The translations under genes were made by a program, and so were the position numbers. The notes beneath the pieces were generated by a model. The model had not been told where the DNA came from and searched no databases. It worked only from the letters and a program-made list of their open reading frames with translations. From Yinghuangia aomiensis (lineage in GTDB: Bacteria; Actinomycetota; Actinomycetes; Streptomycetales; Streptomycetaceae): a stretch of DNA of 64,000 nt. Of the stretch, positions 1 to 8,218 are shown piece by piece. Within the stretch, counting starts at the first letter, position 1. The number at the start of each line of letters is the position of its first letter. The DNA lies in the NCBI RefSeq assembly GCF_039542225.1, contig NZ_BAABHS010000031.1:1-64000 (forward strand), read 5' to 3'.

Positions 1-104
1 GCATCGCGACCCGGTACGACAAGACCCCGGAAAGCTACCTCGCCGGCCTCCACCTGCGCGCCTCCATGATCTGGATCAACGACCTCACCCGAGCCACTCG
101 TTGA
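1..104 (+). pseudogene. IS5-family transposase, C-terminal fragment (cut by window edge)
   Basis: The frame starting at base 3 encodes the last 33 residues of a transposase, with the run TRYDKTPESYLAGLHLRA followed by a short tail and a TGA at 102-104. This Arg-Tyr-Asp-Lys...Tyr-Leu-Ala pattern is typical of the C-terminus of IS5-family DDE transposases in streptomycetes. Only the end of the gene lies in the window, so whether the full copy is intact cannot be told. A CTAG at 124-127, the kind of target IS5 elements duplicate, may mark the element's right edge. Confidence 0.75.
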
Positions 105-260
105 TCACAACCAGATACGCGCCCTAGAGCGGCGTGTCCTTCGCGTTGCCCGAGCTGTCGGCCGTGCCGGCCGCCCGTGCCGCGGTCGCCTGCCGGGAAG
201 CGGGCGTCGGGCCGCGGACGGGCGGCCGGTAGGGGTCCGCGTCCGGTCATGGATCCGGCG

Positions 261-884
261 TCAGATCAGCCCCTGCCGCAGCGCATATGCCACCGCATGA
301 GCCCGGTTGCGCAAGTGCAGACGGGAGATGATCCCGTGCAGCACGTTCTTGATGGTGCGTTCCGAGTACGACAGCTTGGTGGCGATGTCGGCGGTCTCGT
401 AGCCCTCCGCAATCAGGCGCAGCACCTCGATTTCGCGTTCCGCGAGGCCGTTGACGTTGAGGCCGAGCGGCCCGAGGACTTGCCCTTGCAGGCGGCCGAC
501 CTGTTCCAGCAGCCGGCCGAGCAGGTCCGCGGGGACGCTGCCTTCGCCGCGGGCGACCGCGCGGATCACGTTGGTGAGGCGTTCCGGGGTGGCGTCGGTG
601 CGGCGGATGATCCCCGCGACGCCGCATTCCGCGGCGCTGACCAGGTGCTGGTCGTCCAGGTGCGAGGCGACCAGCACGACGCGGGAGGACGTGGTGCGTT
701 TGACGTTCCGCAGTACCCGCAGCGCGTTGTCGTCGACGTGGTCGACGACGACCACGATGACCACCGCGGACTCCTCCTCTTCCCCTTTGTGCAGGGACAG
801 TTCCGGCCTGGCCCGGACCTGGCTGGCAAGTCCCGCCTCCAGGACCGGATCCTGCGCCCGTAGTCCGACCGTGATGCGTTCCAC
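261..884 (-). CDS. LuxR-type response regulator with atypical receiver domain
   Basis: A 207-residue protein with a C-terminal LuxR/FixJ-type helix-turn-helix over roughly residues 144-207 (LAEREIEVLRLIAEGYETAD, then SERTIKNVLHGI). The N-terminal 120 residues look like a receiver domain, but the usual Asp-Asp acidic pair after strand 1 reads Ala-Gln-Asp, so phosphorylation is doubtful. I chose the GTG at 884 because GGAGG lies 5 bases upstream. It is divergent from the Ig-like/TM protein at 1144, and the gap between them holds a long palindrome. Its targets are unknown. The adjacent eCIS-core protein makes a role in that system possible, but this is inference. Confidence 0.8.
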   Translation of the reverse strand: MERITVGLRAQDPVLEAGLASQVRARPELSLHKGEEEESAVVIVVVVDHVDDNALRVLRNVKRTTSSRVVLVASHLDDQHLVSAAECGVAGIIRRTDATPERLTNVIRAVARGEGSVPADLLGRLLEQVGRLQGQVLGPLGLNVNGLAEREIEVLRLIAEGYETADIATKLSYSERTIKNVLHGIISRLHLRNRAHAVAYALRQGLI

Positions 885-966
885 CGCTTCCTCCCCGTGG
901 TCTTCCCGTCCGTCTTCCCGTCCTCTCCCCACCGCCCCCGGTCGGCTCGCCCGTGCGGGCAGCCGT

Positions 967-1003
967 CGGAATCCGGGGAGCGGTGCCCGCTGCCCGGATT
1001 CCG
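967..1003. promoter_or_regulatory. 37-bp interrupted palindrome between divergent genes
   Basis: The outer arms CGGAATCCGGG and CCCGGATTCCG pair perfectly over 11 bp. Inside them AGCGG pairs with CCGCT around a TGC centre, with one mismatch. It lies between the LuxR regulator start (884) and the next gene start (1144), where neither transcript ends, so an operator is a better reading than a terminator. The binding protein is unknown. Confidence 0.5.
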
Positions 1004-1143
1004 GACTCGCAGTATGCCGAAAGGCGGTCCACGAGCGGTCAACAAGCGCTCAACGGCGGGGACTCGACGGGCATCCCCGGTGCCCGAAAGTGTTCCTCGC
1101 GCACTCCTGCCAGGGGCACCCGCCCGCCCCTACGGTGCGGTTC

Positions 1144-2661
1144 ATGAGTGCTACGGCAACCCTGGACACGCCGGAGGTCTCCGTCGAGCCCGGCGGCGCG
1201 GCCGACGTCCCCCTGCAGATCCGCAACTCCGGCAGCACCGTCGAGGAATACCGCTTCGAGGTGGTCGGCCCGTGCGCGGCGTGGACGACGGTCGAACCGG
1301 ACCGCGTGTCGCTGTACCCGGAGACGGCGGAGACCGTCACGGTGCGGCTGCGGCCGCCGCGCGACCCGGGCACGGCCGCCGGCGAAGCGCCGTACGGGAT
1401 CCGGGTCGTGCCGACGAACAACCCGGACACCGCGGTCGTCCCCGAGGGCACCGTGACCGTCCTGCCGTTCACCGAGATCACCGCGGAACTGCTCCCGCGG
1501 TCATCGCGGTCCGCCCGAAAGGGCAAGCACCGCGTCGCGGTCGACAACCGCGGCAACACGCCGGTCACCGCGAAACTGGCCGGGCAGCCGGGCTGGCGGA
1601 GTGCCCTGCCGCGGTTCGCCAAGGCCGAGTTCGCCATTCCGCCGGGGCGTGCCGAGTTCGCGGACGTCGGCATGCGGCCGGCCAAGCTGGTGTGGTTCGG
1701 GCCGCCGCGGACGCACCCGTTCCAGATCGCGGTGACGACGACGATGGCGGCGGCCGCCGCTGCCACGACAACGGGCGCCACGGACGGCGCCAAGCCCGGC
1801 GAGCCCGCCGCTCCCCCGGCGCCCTCGCCGCCCGCGTCGGCCCCCGCCTCGGCTCCCCCGCCCGTGCCGCCCCGGCCGTCCGGCGAGGCAGCACATGCTC
1901 CGGCGCCGGTGACCGTGCTGCTGGACGGGACGTTCGAGCAGCGCGCCCTGCTGCCCCGGTGGACGCCGCGCGCCCTCATCGCCCTGGTCGTCGTCGCCGG
2001 CCTGCTGGTCGGCCTGTGGTTCGGCGTGCTCCGCCCGACGGTGCGCTCCGCCGCGCGCGACGCGGTCACCCCCGACGTGGTCAACGCCGCGCAGGAGAAG
2101 GCGCAGAACCCGGAAGGCAAGGGCGCGACACCGTCCCCGGGCGCCAACGGCGGTGCCAACGGCGGGCAGCTGAACGGCGGCGGCTCGGGCGGCTCCGGCG
2201 GCACCAGCCCGCGCCCGGGCCAGAGCGGCGGACAGCCGGGCCAGAACCCGGGCGGCGACCCGGGCCAGCCCGGCGGCGGGGCGCCCGGCGGTGGGGCGAG
2301 CGCCAAGCCCACGAGCGCGCGCCTCGAGGTCACGGATGCCGCGGGCGGGGACAGCAGTTCGTCGGCGTACGAAGTGCCGGCCGGGCAGGCGTTCGAACTC
2401 ACCGACCTGGTCGTGCAGAACCCGCAGGGAGACGCGGGCACGCTGGTGATCGCCAACCAGGACAAGCCGATTCTGAGCCTGGCGCTGGAGAACTTCCGCG
2501 ACCAGGACTACCACTTCGTCACCCCGGTCGTGGTGCCCGGCGGCGCGTCGCTGACCATGACGGTGAACTGCGCCCAGGTCGGCCGCCCGGTGGCCGCCCC
2601 GGCGCCGTCGGGGTGTGTGGAATCGCTGCTGCTGGGCGGGATATTGAAGCCGGGGTCGTAG
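1144..2661 (+). CDS. Ig-like-domain protein with one transmembrane segment and Gly/Pro-rich extracellular linker
   Basis: A 505-residue protein. Residues 1-215 form what look like two beta-sandwich (COG1470/Ig-like) modules, with phrases such as SVEPGGAADVPLQIRNSG and TVTVRLRPP. A Pro/Ala-rich stretch follows, then one membrane helix at about 276-297 (LIALVVVAGLLVGLWFGVL). After this come a Gly/Pro/Gln-rich linker and a C-terminal domain of about 110 residues. The likely topology is N-terminus inside and C-terminus outside. Proteins of this kind are often labelled 'hydrolytic protein', but I see no catalytic motif. It is followed by a convergent eCIS-core gene. A membrane adaptor role is a guess. 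Confidence 0.8.
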   Translation: MSATATLDTPEVSVEPGGAADVPLQIRNSGSTVEEYRFEVVGPCAAWTTVEPDRVSLYPETAETVTVRLRPPRDPGTAAGEAPYGIRVVPTNNPDTAVVPEGTVTVLPFTEITAELLPRSSRSARKGKHRVAVDNRGNTPVTAKLAGQPGWRSALPRFAKAEFAIPPGRAEFADVGMRPAKLVWFGPPRTHPFQIAVTTTMAAAAAATTTGATDGAKPGEPAAPPAPSPPASAPASAPPPVPPRPSGEAAHAPAPVTVLLDGTFEQRALLPRWTPRALIALVVVAGLLVGLWFGVLRPTVRSAARDAVTPDVVNAAQEKAQNPEGKGATPSPGANGGANGGQLNGGGSGGSGGTSPRPGQSGGQPGQNPGGDPGQPGGGAPGGGASAKPTSARLEVTDAAGGDSSSSAYEVPAGQAFELTDLVVQNPQGDAGTLVIANQDKPILSLALENFRDQDYHFVTPVVVPGGASLTMTVNCAQVGRPVAAPAPSGCVESLLLGGILKPGS

Positions 2662-2677
2662 CGGCGCGGAGCCCGAT

Positions 2678-2711
2678 CCGGGTCCCGAGGCGAGGCCGCC
2701 TCGGGACCCGG
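2678..2711. terminator. Bidirectional terminator hairpin
   Basis: A perfect 15-bp stem (CCGGGTCCCGAGGCG with its complement) closes on the 4-base loop AGGC, between two convergent genes ending at 2661 and 2777. There is no clear T-run, as is common in actinomycetes. Confidence 0.85.
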
Positions 2712-2776
2712 TCGGTTGCCTACGCTGCTCGTCGCCCCGCCGACTCGGGCCCCGAATCGGATCCCGGCGCGGCTCG

Positions 2777-3646
2777 TCACTCCGCCGGCTCGTCCTCTTC
2801 CTCGTCCGTCTTGTCCTCCGCCCGCTGCACGAACGCCCCCTGCACGTCCGCCGGTTCCTCGTCCTCGTCTTCCTCGCGCTGCACCGCCGCCGCGGTCGCG
2901 GCCCCCTCGGCGCCTTCGTCGACGGCCCGCTGCACGGGTGCCGACGGTCCCGCGGGTGCGGCGGCCGCGCTCGTTGCGCCCGTTCCGACGTCCGGCGTGG
3001 GCGCGGTCGGGGCCGGGAGGGACATCACCCGGTCCGCGTTGGCCACCGCCTCGCGCTCGAACCGGTCCGACGGGTCGCTCACCCGGATGCCGCCCGCGGT
3101 CTCCGTGCCCTCCACGGGCCCGCTGCGCTGCTGGACGACGTGGGTGAGTTCGTGCGCGAGCATCGTCTTGCCGTCGTGCGAGCCCGGGTCGTACATGCCG
3201 CGCTGGAACACCACGTCGCTGCCGACGGTGTAGGCGTGCGCGCCGACCTCGGCGGCCGATTCGTGGGCCCGCCCGTCCGTGTGGATGCGCACGTCCCCGA
3301 AGTCGGCGCCGAGCCGGGCTTCCATGTCGGCGCGGGTGTCCCCGTCCATCGGCGCGCCGCCGCCCGACCCGACGACCTCGTGCACGCGCGACCGGGGCGC
3401 GGGTTCCGCGGCGGCCCGCTGTGCCGCGGGCGCGCGGTCCTTCTCGTCGTCGGCCAGCATCGCCCGCACGGCGCCGTTGCCCGCGGCCCGCTGCAGGCTG
3501 CTCAGGCCCGCGCGCCCGACCACGTCCGGTCGGCCGAGCGCTGCCGCGCGGTACACCAGGGCGGCGTGCTCGTGGTCGTGTTCCGGGCCGGCGCGGGTTC
3601 CCGTCCGGTCCTCGTCGTGGTCGTGGTCGTGGTCGTGCGCGCGCAT
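2777..3646 (-). CDS. eCIS core (DUF4157) domain protein with HEXXH motif
   Basis: A 289-residue protein. It opens with a His/Asp-rich segment (MRAHDHDHDHDEDR), likely metal-binding or simply disordered. A DUF4157/eCIS-core domain spans about 95-175, including GDVRIHTDGRAHE, an AHAYTVG stretch and the zinc-protease-like HELTH within LAHELTHVVQQ near residue 164. The C-terminal third is acidic and low-complexity. DUF4157 proteins are typically encoded at or near extracellular contractile injection system loci, where they are taken to be cargo or processing proteins. No sheath, tube or baseplate gene is in this window. The ATG at 3646 was chosen for its GGAGGTGTCC leader; an upstream in-frame Met lacks one. 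Confidence 0.85.
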   Translation of the reverse strand: MRAHDHDHDHDEDRTGTRAGPEHDHEHAALVYRAAALGRPDVVGRAGLSSLQRAAGNGAVRAMLADDEKDRAPAAQRAAAEPAPRSRVHEVVGSGGGAPMDGDTRADMEARLGADFGDVRIHTDGRAHESAAEVGAHAYTVGSDVVFQRGMYDPGSHDGKTMLAHELTHVVQQRSGPVEGTETAGGIRVSDPSDRFEREAVANADRVMSLPAPTAPTPDVGTGATSAAAAPAGPSAPVQRAVDEGAEGAATAAAVQREEDEDEEPADVQGAFVQRAEDKTDEEEDEPAE

Positions 3647-3767
3647 GGACACCTCCGGGGCCACTCGGCGAACCGCCCTCCCCACGACCCTCCGCGCGTG
3701 CCGCCCCGCCGTCCATCCCGCGGTGCCCTGCTCCCGGACACCGCGGCTTGCCCGCAAGGGCACCGGA

Positions 3768-5222
3768 TCACGCAGGCCGGCTGACCGTCTTGGTCTCGGT
3801 GTACTCGCGCAGGCCTTCCAGTCCCTGCTCCCGGCCGATGCCGGATTCCTTGAACCCGCCGAACGGGCCGAGGGCGCGGGCGCCGTTCACCGTGACCTGC
3901 CCGGCGCGCAGCCGCTTGGCGACCCCGGCCGCGCGGTCGGTGTCCGCACCCCACACCGAGCCGACCAGGCCGAACCGGGAGTCGTTCGCGAGCGCGACGG
4001 CTTCCTCTTCGTCGCGGTAGGGGATGACCGCGAGGACCGGTCCGAAGACCTCGTCCTGCGCGATCCGCATGTCGTTGGCGACGCCGGTGAGGATCGTCGG
4101 CGCCAGGTAGTTGCCCGTACCCGGCCCTTCCACGCGGGTGCCGCCGTAGGCGACGGTGGCACCGTCGGCCACCGCGTCGGCGATGTCGGCGAGGACGCGG
4201 TCGGTCTGCACGGGGCTGATCAGCGGGCCCATGTCGCTGGTGTCGTCGAGCGGGTCGCCCACGCGGACCTTCTCGGCAGCCGCCACCAGGCGCGCCACGA
4301 TGTCCTGTTCGCGGTCCGCGGGGACGAGCAGGCGGCTCTGCAGCAGGCAGGCCTGCCCGGCGTGGCGCAGGCAGCCGTCGAAGAGCGCGCGGGCGGCGAG
4401 CGCGTCGTACGCGACGTCGTCGAGGTCGTCCAAGTGGATCGCCGCGGACTTGCCGCCGAGTTCGAGGACCAGCCGCTTGAGGGTGCCCGCCGCGTCCGCG
4501 GCGATGGTCTTTCCGACGGCGGTGCTGCCGGTGAACGAGATCATGTCGACGCGCCGGTCGGCGGTCAGCGCCTGGGCGGCTTCCAGCGACGTGGTCGGCA
4601 CGATGTTGACCACGCCCGCCGGGATGTCGGTCTCGTTCGCCACGATCCACGCGAGCGCCACCGCGGCCAGCGGGCTGAGCGGCGACGGCTTGAGGACGAG
4701 CGTGTTTCCCGCGGCGATGGCCGACGCGACCTTCGTGAGGTTGAGCGTGTGCGGGTAGTTCCACGGGGTGATGGCCGCGACGACGCCGTGCGGTTCGTGC
4801 ACGAGGGTGCCGGACGTGCCGGGCGCGGTCAGCTCCTCCTCGGCGGGCACGAGCGCGAGCTGCGCCGCCCCCGCGGTGATCATCGCGGCCGCCATGACCT
4901 GGCCGGGCCGGTCGTTGGCGACGCCCCACTCGACCCGGGCGAGGTGGTCGAAGAACGGCTCGTGCCGCTTCAGCGCCTCGGCCAGCTGCGTCAGGCACGC
5001 GGACCGCTCGGCGCCCGACATGCGCGGCCACGGCCCGGCGTCGAACGCGCGGCGGGCGGCCTCGACGGCGGCCGCCATGTCCGCGGTGTCGCCGTCCGGC
5101 ACGGTCGCGAACGCGGCCCCGGTGCCCGGCGACACGTCGTCGAACCGGCCGAGCCCGCCGGGCCGCCACGCGCCGTCGACGAGCAGGCCGGTGGTTTCGA
5201 GGGCGTCGAGGCTCAGGTGCAC
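3768..5222 (-). CDS. NAD(P)-dependent aldehyde dehydrogenase
   Basis: A 484-residue member of the ALDH superfamily, full length. Visible landmarks are TPWNYPHTL (residue ~145), the cofactor-loop FTGSTAVGK, the general-base Glu in ELGGKS (~255), the catalytic Cys in GQACLLQSR (~289) and a terminal PFGGFKESGIGREQG. It oxidises an aldehyde to the acid; the substrate cannot be read from sequence. The GTG start at 5222 has AGGGG 7 bases upstream. The gene stands alone, its stop 122 bp from the start of the eCIS-core gene, so its physiological role is open. Confidence 0.93.
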   Translation of the reverse strand: MHLSLDALETTGLLVDGAWRPGGLGRFDDVSPGTGAAFATVPDGDTADMAAAVEAARRAFDAGPWPRMSGAERSACLTQLAEALKRHEPFFDHLARVEWGVANDRPGQVMAAAMITAGAAQLALVPAEEELTAPGTSGTLVHEPHGVVAAITPWNYPHTLNLTKVASAIAAGNTLVLKPSPLSPLAAVALAWIVANETDIPAGVVNIVPTTSLEAAQALTADRRVDMISFTGSTAVGKTIAADAAGTLKRLVLELGGKSAAIHLDDLDDVAYDALAARALFDGCLRHAGQACLLQSRLLVPADREQDIVARLVAAAEKVRVGDPLDDTSDMGPLISPVQTDRVLADIADAVADGATVAYGGTRVEGPGTGNYLAPTILTGVANDMRIAQDEVFGPVLAVIPYRDEEEAVALANDSRFGLVGSVWGADTDRAAGVAKRLRAGQVTVNGARALGPFGGFKESGIGREQGLEGLREYTETKTVSRPA

Positions 5223-5412
5223 GGATTAACCCCTGTCAGGTAGTACGGCGTCCTGCGGAGGCTAAACCCAATCCCTTGAGGTTGATCGAATCAAGCACCA
5301 ACTGTGAGAGAGAGCACCCGCCGTTCCCACCCGGGCCCCGACGGCCCTGCGTCCGCGACCGATCGCAACGGATCACGACCTGCCGCGAGGGACTGCGACC
5401 GGCCCTGACCGG

Positions 5413-5874
5413 CTACATCGAGGCGCCCGCCGTGGTGGCGCCCGGGGACGGCTGGTCGGTGCCGCAGTACTTGCACTTGCTCGCGGCCTTCGGCAGGTCC
5501 TCCGACAGGCACGCGGGGCAGGTCTTCTCCGGGCCGTCCTCCTTGAACACGCTCACGCCGCGCCGCTGCTGGTACGACTTGTACGGCAGCACGATCAGGA
5601 AGAACACGACCGCCATGAAGATGATGAAGTAGATCACCGCCGAGATGAACTGGCCGACGTTCAGGTAGGTCGCCACGTTGCCGGACTTGCCGAGCTGCCA
5701 GCCCAGGCCGACCGACGAACCGCCCTGGAACCGGGTGACGATCGGGTTGATCACGAAGTCCGTGAAGGCCTTGATCAGGGTGCTGAACGCCAGCGCGATG
5801 ATCAGCGCTACGGCAACCGTGACGATGTCGCCCCGCATGAGGAAGCCTTTGAAGCTTTTGAGCACAATCGCCAC
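5413..5874 (-). CDS. mscL: Large-conductance mechanosensitive channel MscL with C-terminal zinc ribbon
   Basis: A 153-residue MscL protein. The N-terminal KSFKGFLMRGDIVTVAVAL enters TM1, followed by a periplasmic loop and TM2 at about 75-100 (AVIYFIIFMAVVFFLIVLPY). It forms the pressure-gated pore that releases solutes on hypo-osmotic shock. The unusual part is the tail: residues ~120-140 carry CPAC and CKYC, a zinc-ribbon pair, where classical MscL has a short helical bundle. GTG at 5874 directly follows AGGTGG; a GTG at 5865 has better spacing (9) and could be the true start. A GGGTAT hexamer at 5955-5960 (minus strand) could be a stress-sigma -10 element, unproven. Confidence 0.93.
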   Translation of the reverse strand: MAIVLKSFKGFLMRGDIVTVAVALIIALAFSTLIKAFTDFVINPIVTRFQGGSSVGLGWQLGKSGNVATYLNVGQFISAVIYFIIFMAVVFFLIVLPYKSYQQRRGVSVFKEDGPEKTCPACLSEDLPKAASKCKYCGTDQPSPGATTAGASM

Positions 5875-6002
5875 CCACCTAAGCCCGAATTAATACGACT
5901 TTCCGGGCTCAGATTGCCAGTTGATATCCCGATAATCGGTTCAACTCGCCGAAAATACCCGGGCAATCCCCCAACCGGCGGAACCCGGCCGCGAGCGCCC
6001 CG

Positions 6003-6713
6003 TCAGTCGCTCGCGACGGCCGGAAGCCGTGCCGCGATCGCGTCCAGGAGCAGGTCGAGCGCGAATGCGAAGGCCCCGTGCTGCATTTCCGCGTCGAGCA
6101 GCGGCATGGTGGCGGCGATGTTCGGGTGGGTTTCCGGGGCGAGTTTCGCGTAGGTGCCCTGCCAGACCTCGCGGTCCGCGGCCAGGGCGTCCGGCGGGAG
6201 GCTCAGCGCCGCGGCGTGCTGGACGGCGAAGGCGAGGGTCTGGTCGGCCAGGGCGTGGTAGTACCGCACGGCCTCGCCGTCCGGGAAGCCCGCCGCGCGG
6301 AGCAGGCGCAGCAGGGTCTCGACGGCCTGGATCTCGTGGGCGCGGCCGGTGGTGCGGTGCCCGGCGAGGGTGGCCGCCCGCGGGTGTTTGGCGTAGGCGG
6401 CGTGCAGGCGCAGGGAGAGGTCCCGTACATCGGCGCGCCAGTCGCCGGTCTCGGCCCAGCCTTCCTGGGCGTGGCCCAGGAGTTCGTCGGCCACCGCGAG
6501 CAGCAGGTCGTCGGTGTTGCGGAAGTACCGGTAGATCGAGGTCGGGTCGGCGCCGAGCGCGGCGCCGAGGCGCCGGACCGACAGGGCGTCCGCACCGTGC
6601 TCGTCCACCAGCGCCAGCGCCGTCTCCACGATCAGCGCATGTGACAGCACCGCTCCCTTCCGGGTCGGCCGTCGGCGCCGCCGCTGCGGCTCGGAAACCA
6701 CACGCTCCGCCAT
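6003..6713 (-). CDS. TetR-family transcriptional regulator
   Basis: A 236-residue protein. After a basic N-terminus (RRRRRPTRKG), residues ~22-68 form a TetR helix-turn-helix (ALSVRRLGAALGADPTSIYR followed by YFRNTDDLLLAVADELL). The C-terminal helical part resembles the TetR_C domain of regulators of the tetracycline-repressor type. It sits between mscL and a CoA-transferase gene, all on the minus strand. The 128-bp gap to mscL does not show an obvious paired operator, so its target is uncertain. Confidence 0.88.
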   Translation of the reverse strand: MAERVVSEPQRRRRRPTRKGAVLSHALIVETALALVDEHGADALSVRRLGAALGADPTSIYRYFRNTDDLLLAVADELLGHAQEGWAETGDWRADVRDLSLRLHAAYAKHPRAATLAGHRTTGRAHEIQAVETLLRLLRAAGFPDGEAVRYYHALADQTLAFAVQHAAALSLPPDALAADREVWQGTYAKLAPETHPNIAATMPLLDAEMQHGAFAFALDLLLDAIAARLPAVASD

Positions 6714-6791
6714 ACCCGCGACCTTACGGCACCCGGAGGCCTCCCGGCCGCCGCGGCGGAGTGACCGCGGCGGCCCGGGGGCGGCGACGGC

Positions 6792-8093
6792 TCAGGCGTC
6801 CGCCGCCCCCACCGCCCCCGCCTCCCGCAGGTGGGTGATCTCCGCGTCACTCAGGCCGAGTTCGTCGCGGAGGACGTCGTCCGTGTGTTCGCCCAGCCAC
6901 GGGACGCGGGTCTCCGGCTGTTCTTCGGCGAGGGACAGTTTGACCGGGTTTCCGGGGGTCAGGACCGGGCCCGGGACGTCGTCGGTGCGGTCCATGGCGA
7001 CGAGCATGTCGCGGCTTTTGACGTGCGGGTCGGCGATGACGTCGGCGGGCGTGTTGACCGGCCCGGAGGCGATGCCCGCGGCGGTGAGGGCGGCGCACGC
7101 CTCGCGGCGGGTCTTGTCGGCGGCCCACGCCTCGATGCCGGGGCGGATGACGTCGTCGAGGTGGTCGAACCAGTCCTGCGGACCCGCCAGGCGCGGGTCG
7201 TCGAGCCACTCGGTGCGGCCGACGAGGCGGGCAAGCGCCTCGAACATGTGCGGGCGGCCGCACTGCACGATCACATAGCCGTCGCGCGCCATGAAGGCGT
7301 CGTTGATCAGCGGGGCGAGGCCGCCGTGTTCTAGGCCCATCGACCAGTAGCCGATGCCGGTGTCGTTGAGCGCGATCATCGCGTCGTACATGGCGATGTC
7401 GACGTACTGGCCGCGCCCGGTCGCCTCGCGGTGCCGCAGCGCGGCCAGGACGCCGATGACCGCGAACAGCGCGGAACCGGTGTCGCCGAGGCCGCCGAGC
7501 GGCGACACGATCGGGGGCACGCCGGGCGGGCGCTTGAACTCGTACAGGCCGGCCATGCCTTCGACGACCGGCGCGTAGGCGGGCCAGGTCGCGTACGGCG
7601 TCTCCCGCGTGTTGCCGAACCCGGACACCGACAGGTACACCGCACGCGGGTTGATCGCCGCGATGTCCTCGAACCCGAGGCCGAGGCGCCCCGCCACACC
7701 CGCCTTGAAGTTCTCGCACACCACGTCGGCCTTGGCCGCCAGCGCGTGGACGACCGCAAGCCCCTCCGGGTTCTTCAGGTCGACGGCGATGCTGCGCTTG
7801 CCGAAGTTGTTGCGCAGGAACGTGGCGCCCACCGGACGGCCGTCCGGATCGGCCATCGACGGCAGCGAGCCGCGGCCGGAATCCCCGCCGTCCCGCGCCT
7901 CGACCTTGATCACCTCGGCGCCGAGCCGCGCCAGCATCTGGGTCGCGTACGGCAATGCCTGCATCTGCTCGACGGCCAGGACCCGCACGCCGTCCAGCGG
8001 CCTCCCGAACCCGCGCGAACCGCCGTCGCCCTCCACCTCGGTGTACGCCGCCTCGCGGTACGCCGCACTCTCCGCGTTGCCCCAGCCGCTCAT
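6792..8093 (-). CDS. CaiB/BaiF family (type III) CoA-transferase
   Basis: A 433-residue family III CoA-transferase, which moves CoA between carboxylic acids. Seen: the N-terminal LDGVRVLAVEQMQALPYATQ, the RSIAVDLKNPEG segment, and LGGLGDTGSALFAVIGVLAA, where the Asp (~residue 202) matches the catalytic Asp that carries the acyl anhydride. The ATG at 8093 was chosen because GGGAG stands 5 bases ahead; a 27-residue upstream extension has no ribosome site. It is divergent from the dioxygenase-like lipoprotein at 8219. Substrate unknown. Confidence 0.9.
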   Translation of the reverse strand: MSGWGNAESAAYREAAYTEVEGDGGSRGFGRPLDGVRVLAVEQMQALPYATQMLARLGAEVIKVEARDGGDSGRGSLPSMADPDGRPVGATFLRNNFGKRSIAVDLKNPEGLAVVHALAAKADVVCENFKAGVAGRLGLGFEDIAAINPRAVYLSVSGFGNTRETPYATWPAYAPVVEGMAGLYEFKRPPGVPPIVSPLGGLGDTGSALFAVIGVLAALRHREATGRGQYVDIAMYDAMIALNDTGIGYWSMGLEHGGLAPLINDAFMARDGYVIVQCGRPHMFEALARLVGRTEWLDDPRLAGPQDWFDHLDDVIRPGIEAWAADKTRREACAALTAAGIASGPVNTPADVIADPHVKSRDMLVAMDRTDDVPGPVLTPGNPVKLSLAEEQPETRVPWLGEHTDDVLRDELGLSDAEITHLREAGAVGAADA

Positions 8094-8218
8094 GGCACTC
8101 CCGTCGTCCGCCGAACTCCGGTGGTCATCCTGCCCAGGACAATCGCATAGTGATCGCGATGTCGTGTTCCTCATACGGTTCTCACCGCCTTCTCATCCGC
8201 GGCCGGGATCCTGGCGAC

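Noticed and set aside
2777..3646. Complete extracellular contractile injection system
   Set aside because: Only the DUF4157 protein is present; no sheath, tube, baseplate or ATPase gene appears in the window.
5890..5899. TAATACGACT, the first ten bases of a T7 promoter
   Set aside because: The rest of the T7 promoter is absent, and no phage polymerase gene is near; a chance match in an AT-rich gap.
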